DNA of 64,000 nt from Euclidia mi (Eukaryota; Arthropoda; Insecta; Lepidoptera; Erebidae), in contig OX123182.2 of the NCBI GenBank assembly GCA_944739405.2, positions 96,836,051 to 96,900,050 on the forward strand. Direction: 5' to 3'. Positions 62,761 to 64,000 of this stretch are shown here, piece after piece; positions within the stretch are counted from its first letter, which is position 1, and the number at the start of each line of letters is the position of its first letter. The notes under the pieces are model-generated. The model was not told the DNA's origin and made no database searches. It worked only from the letters and a program-made list of their open reading frames with translations. The position numbers and the translations under genes are program-made.

Positions 62761-62771
62761 GCGGGGCATCA

Positions 62772-64000
62772 GTCTCGCGCGCGCACTCGTTAGTGACGTA
62801 CGTTTTAGTCATGGCGGCGACAGTGAAATGTAACAATTGCTATATAGTAATTGACGAATTACTATTTTATGTTCAAAATAAGTTATCGATTATGGATGAG
62901 GAAAGCCTGGTCAAAATATGCATCTCCGCGTTTGACAGTGAACAAATCAAGAAGTCCAAGTCGTTGCTTTTTGAATCTATATCACTTGGTATTTTGCCTG
63001 TCACTTGAAAGGCGTAAACCCGTGCGTAAAGGACAAGGAAAAGATGATCGTACCTTGTATGATATTATAAGTGTATTCAAAGTGATGGACAGTGATACAA
63101 TGCCGATATTTGTCGCAAGAAATTTAGAAAAGTTACCCCCGATCACATTCGATCATTTAGATGTGTCGGATCTTTTGAAAAAGATAGCTGTGCTACAAGC
63201 AGACATGTAAGAAATAAAAAGTTCGTATGTGACAACTAATAAATTAGATGATGTTAGGAAGGAACTGCGGGACATGAGGTTATATTCTTCACCTACACAG
63301 ACCGAAACCTTGAACCTGAAGAGGGTTTCTCAACGTGAGGATCATTCATCCAATACGAAAAGTGTTTTACCATCACCTGAGAACACAAAGAAATCCCCAT
63401 ACGCTAAATCAAATTAATTTAGTAATAAATGTGGTGATTAAGTGGGTAAGGGTGAAATATTGTGTGTAACGGTATCGGCGAGCGACGCAGACTGCACTCG
63501 GGGAGTGATGTCACAGCGAGGCGATAAGAGCCTGTCTGTCAATCAGCTGTCTAGCGCGCCGTGTAAACAAAACACAGGTGCCGTTGTTACTAGTGCGAAA
63601 CAGAAACAAAATGATGATGGGTGGACTTTAGTAAGAAGTAATAGAAATCGTAACCTGAGAAACAGATTTTCGGGAAAAACGGGAATAAGTAAGGATACCG
63701 TAGATAATTTTCGAGCGGCCGAACGACTTATTCCAATATTTATTTCGAATATTAGCAAAAATACAAATGAAATAGACATTGTTAACTATATTAAAAAGAA
63801 AACACAGGAATCTGTGAAATTAGAGAAAATTGCCATGAAATAACAAAGTCAGTACGACGCTTATAAGTTTTTTGTGTCAGATTCGAAACTGCAAATGTTT
63901 CTTGATGAAAACTTGTGGCCCACGGGTATTATCTTTAGACGATTTATACATTTTAATCCCAGAATCTCGTCATTATCATATAGTACCAATGACGATGGCA
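62772..64000 (+). mobile_element. 5' part of another LINE (continues past the window)
   Basis: A GC-rich 5' end (CGCGCGCGCACTCGTTAGTG) directly abuts LINE copy B. ORF1 follows and runs beyond position 64000, so the rest of the element is outside the window. Confidence 0.8.
62811..64000 (+). pseudogene. LINE ORF1 protein (frameshifted, partial)
   Basis: ATG at 62811 starts MAATVKCNNCYIVIDELLFY and SIMDEESLVKICISAF. A shift near 62990-63005 continues RRKPVRKGQGKDDRTLYDII, IFVARNLEKLPPITFDHLDV and LLKKIAVLQADM (helical, coiled-coil-like). A stop at 63208 is followed by the Ser/Thr-rich linker (63229-63414). Another frame (63442-63840) has DDGWTLVRSNRNRNLRNRFS and IPIFISNISKNTNEIDIVNY, an RNA-recognition-like fold. 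A further stop at 63841 is followed by DAYKFFVSDSKLQMFLDENL and GIIFRRFIHF. I recognise this as a lepidopteran jockey/CR1-type ORF1. Role: RNA chaperone of the LINE particle. Confidence 0.82.

Larger units (their letters stand above)
60600..62771 (+). mobile_element. CR1-like LINE, copy B of the first family (3'-truncated)
   Basis: Same order as copy A: coiled coil, SGNH-like ORF1, endonuclease, and linker up to KKQKWISRGI, where copy A has GKPKWIAKGL. Then another LINE begins (62772). No RT remains. An intact MITE lies inside the endonuclease. More decayed than copy A. Confidence 0.85.

Overview
The window looks like a piece of a moth or butterfly (Lepidoptera) nuclear genome. It is AT-rich, has almost no host coding sequence, and consists largely of transposable elements. 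Several families look like ones I know as common in Lepidoptera: tRNA-headed SINEs ending in ATGATGA or the CTTCGGGG block, the GGGTTCCGT-headed tandem repeat, and RTE LINEs with the TGGATATAGGCC 3' end. These identifications are from memory, not from a search.

Layout. 0.3-4.8 kb is a CR1-like LINE (copy A) with a coiled-coil/SGNH-type ORF1, an endonuclease and a reverse transcriptase. 5.1-11.06 kb was once one tandem-repeat array; it is now split by a 5'-truncated RTE LINE (itself holding a 564-bp poly-A retroposon), two SINEs and a piggyBac element (itself holding another repeat), most with readable target-site duplications. 11.06-12.4 kb is a DNA transposon with an HTH/DDE transposase. 12.4-15.4 kb appears to be a three-deep nest: Copia, then a SINE, then a CR1-like LINE. 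15.5-17.1 kb is another CR1-like LINE. 17.2-19.8 kb holds a PIF/Harbinger transposase exon, a repeat-protein ORF and a Harbinger-type MITE. 20.0-23.2 kb is a nearly intact minus-strand RTE LINE. 24.97-26.03 kb is a 1.06-kb near-perfect palindrome, the most unusual structure here. 26.8-41.1 kb is mainly SINEs, RTE fragments, a minisatellite, a putative solo LTR, a Harbinger derivative and one terminal-exon-like unit. 41.2-42.8 kb is a Penelope-like element between 108-bp inverted repeats. 43.9-50.6 kb is a BEL/Pao LTR retrotransposon on the minus strand with about 97-98% identical LTRs, a tRNA-Tyr-type primer site and a broken gag-pol. 51.6-52.4 kb is a degenerate serine-protease-like host sequence. 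54.84-55.55 kb is a 712-bp internally deleted piggyBac. 56.7-60.6 kb is a minus-strand LINE. 60.6-62.8 kb is a second copy (B) of the first LINE family carrying a 249-bp hAT-type MITE. The window ends inside ORF1 of yet another LINE.

Functionally the ORFs are replication modules of retrotransposons (endonuclease, RT, RNase H, integrase, GIY-YIG nuclease) or transposases. Nearly all carry stops, frameshifts or truncations, so most elements here could move only if supplied in trans. Coding pieces that might belong to the host are limited to the protease-like relic (51.6-52.4 kb) and a duplicated terminal-exon-like unit (31.9-32.2 kb and 54.1-54.3 kb). I saw no tRNA gene, rRNA, CRISPR array or operon-like organisation.
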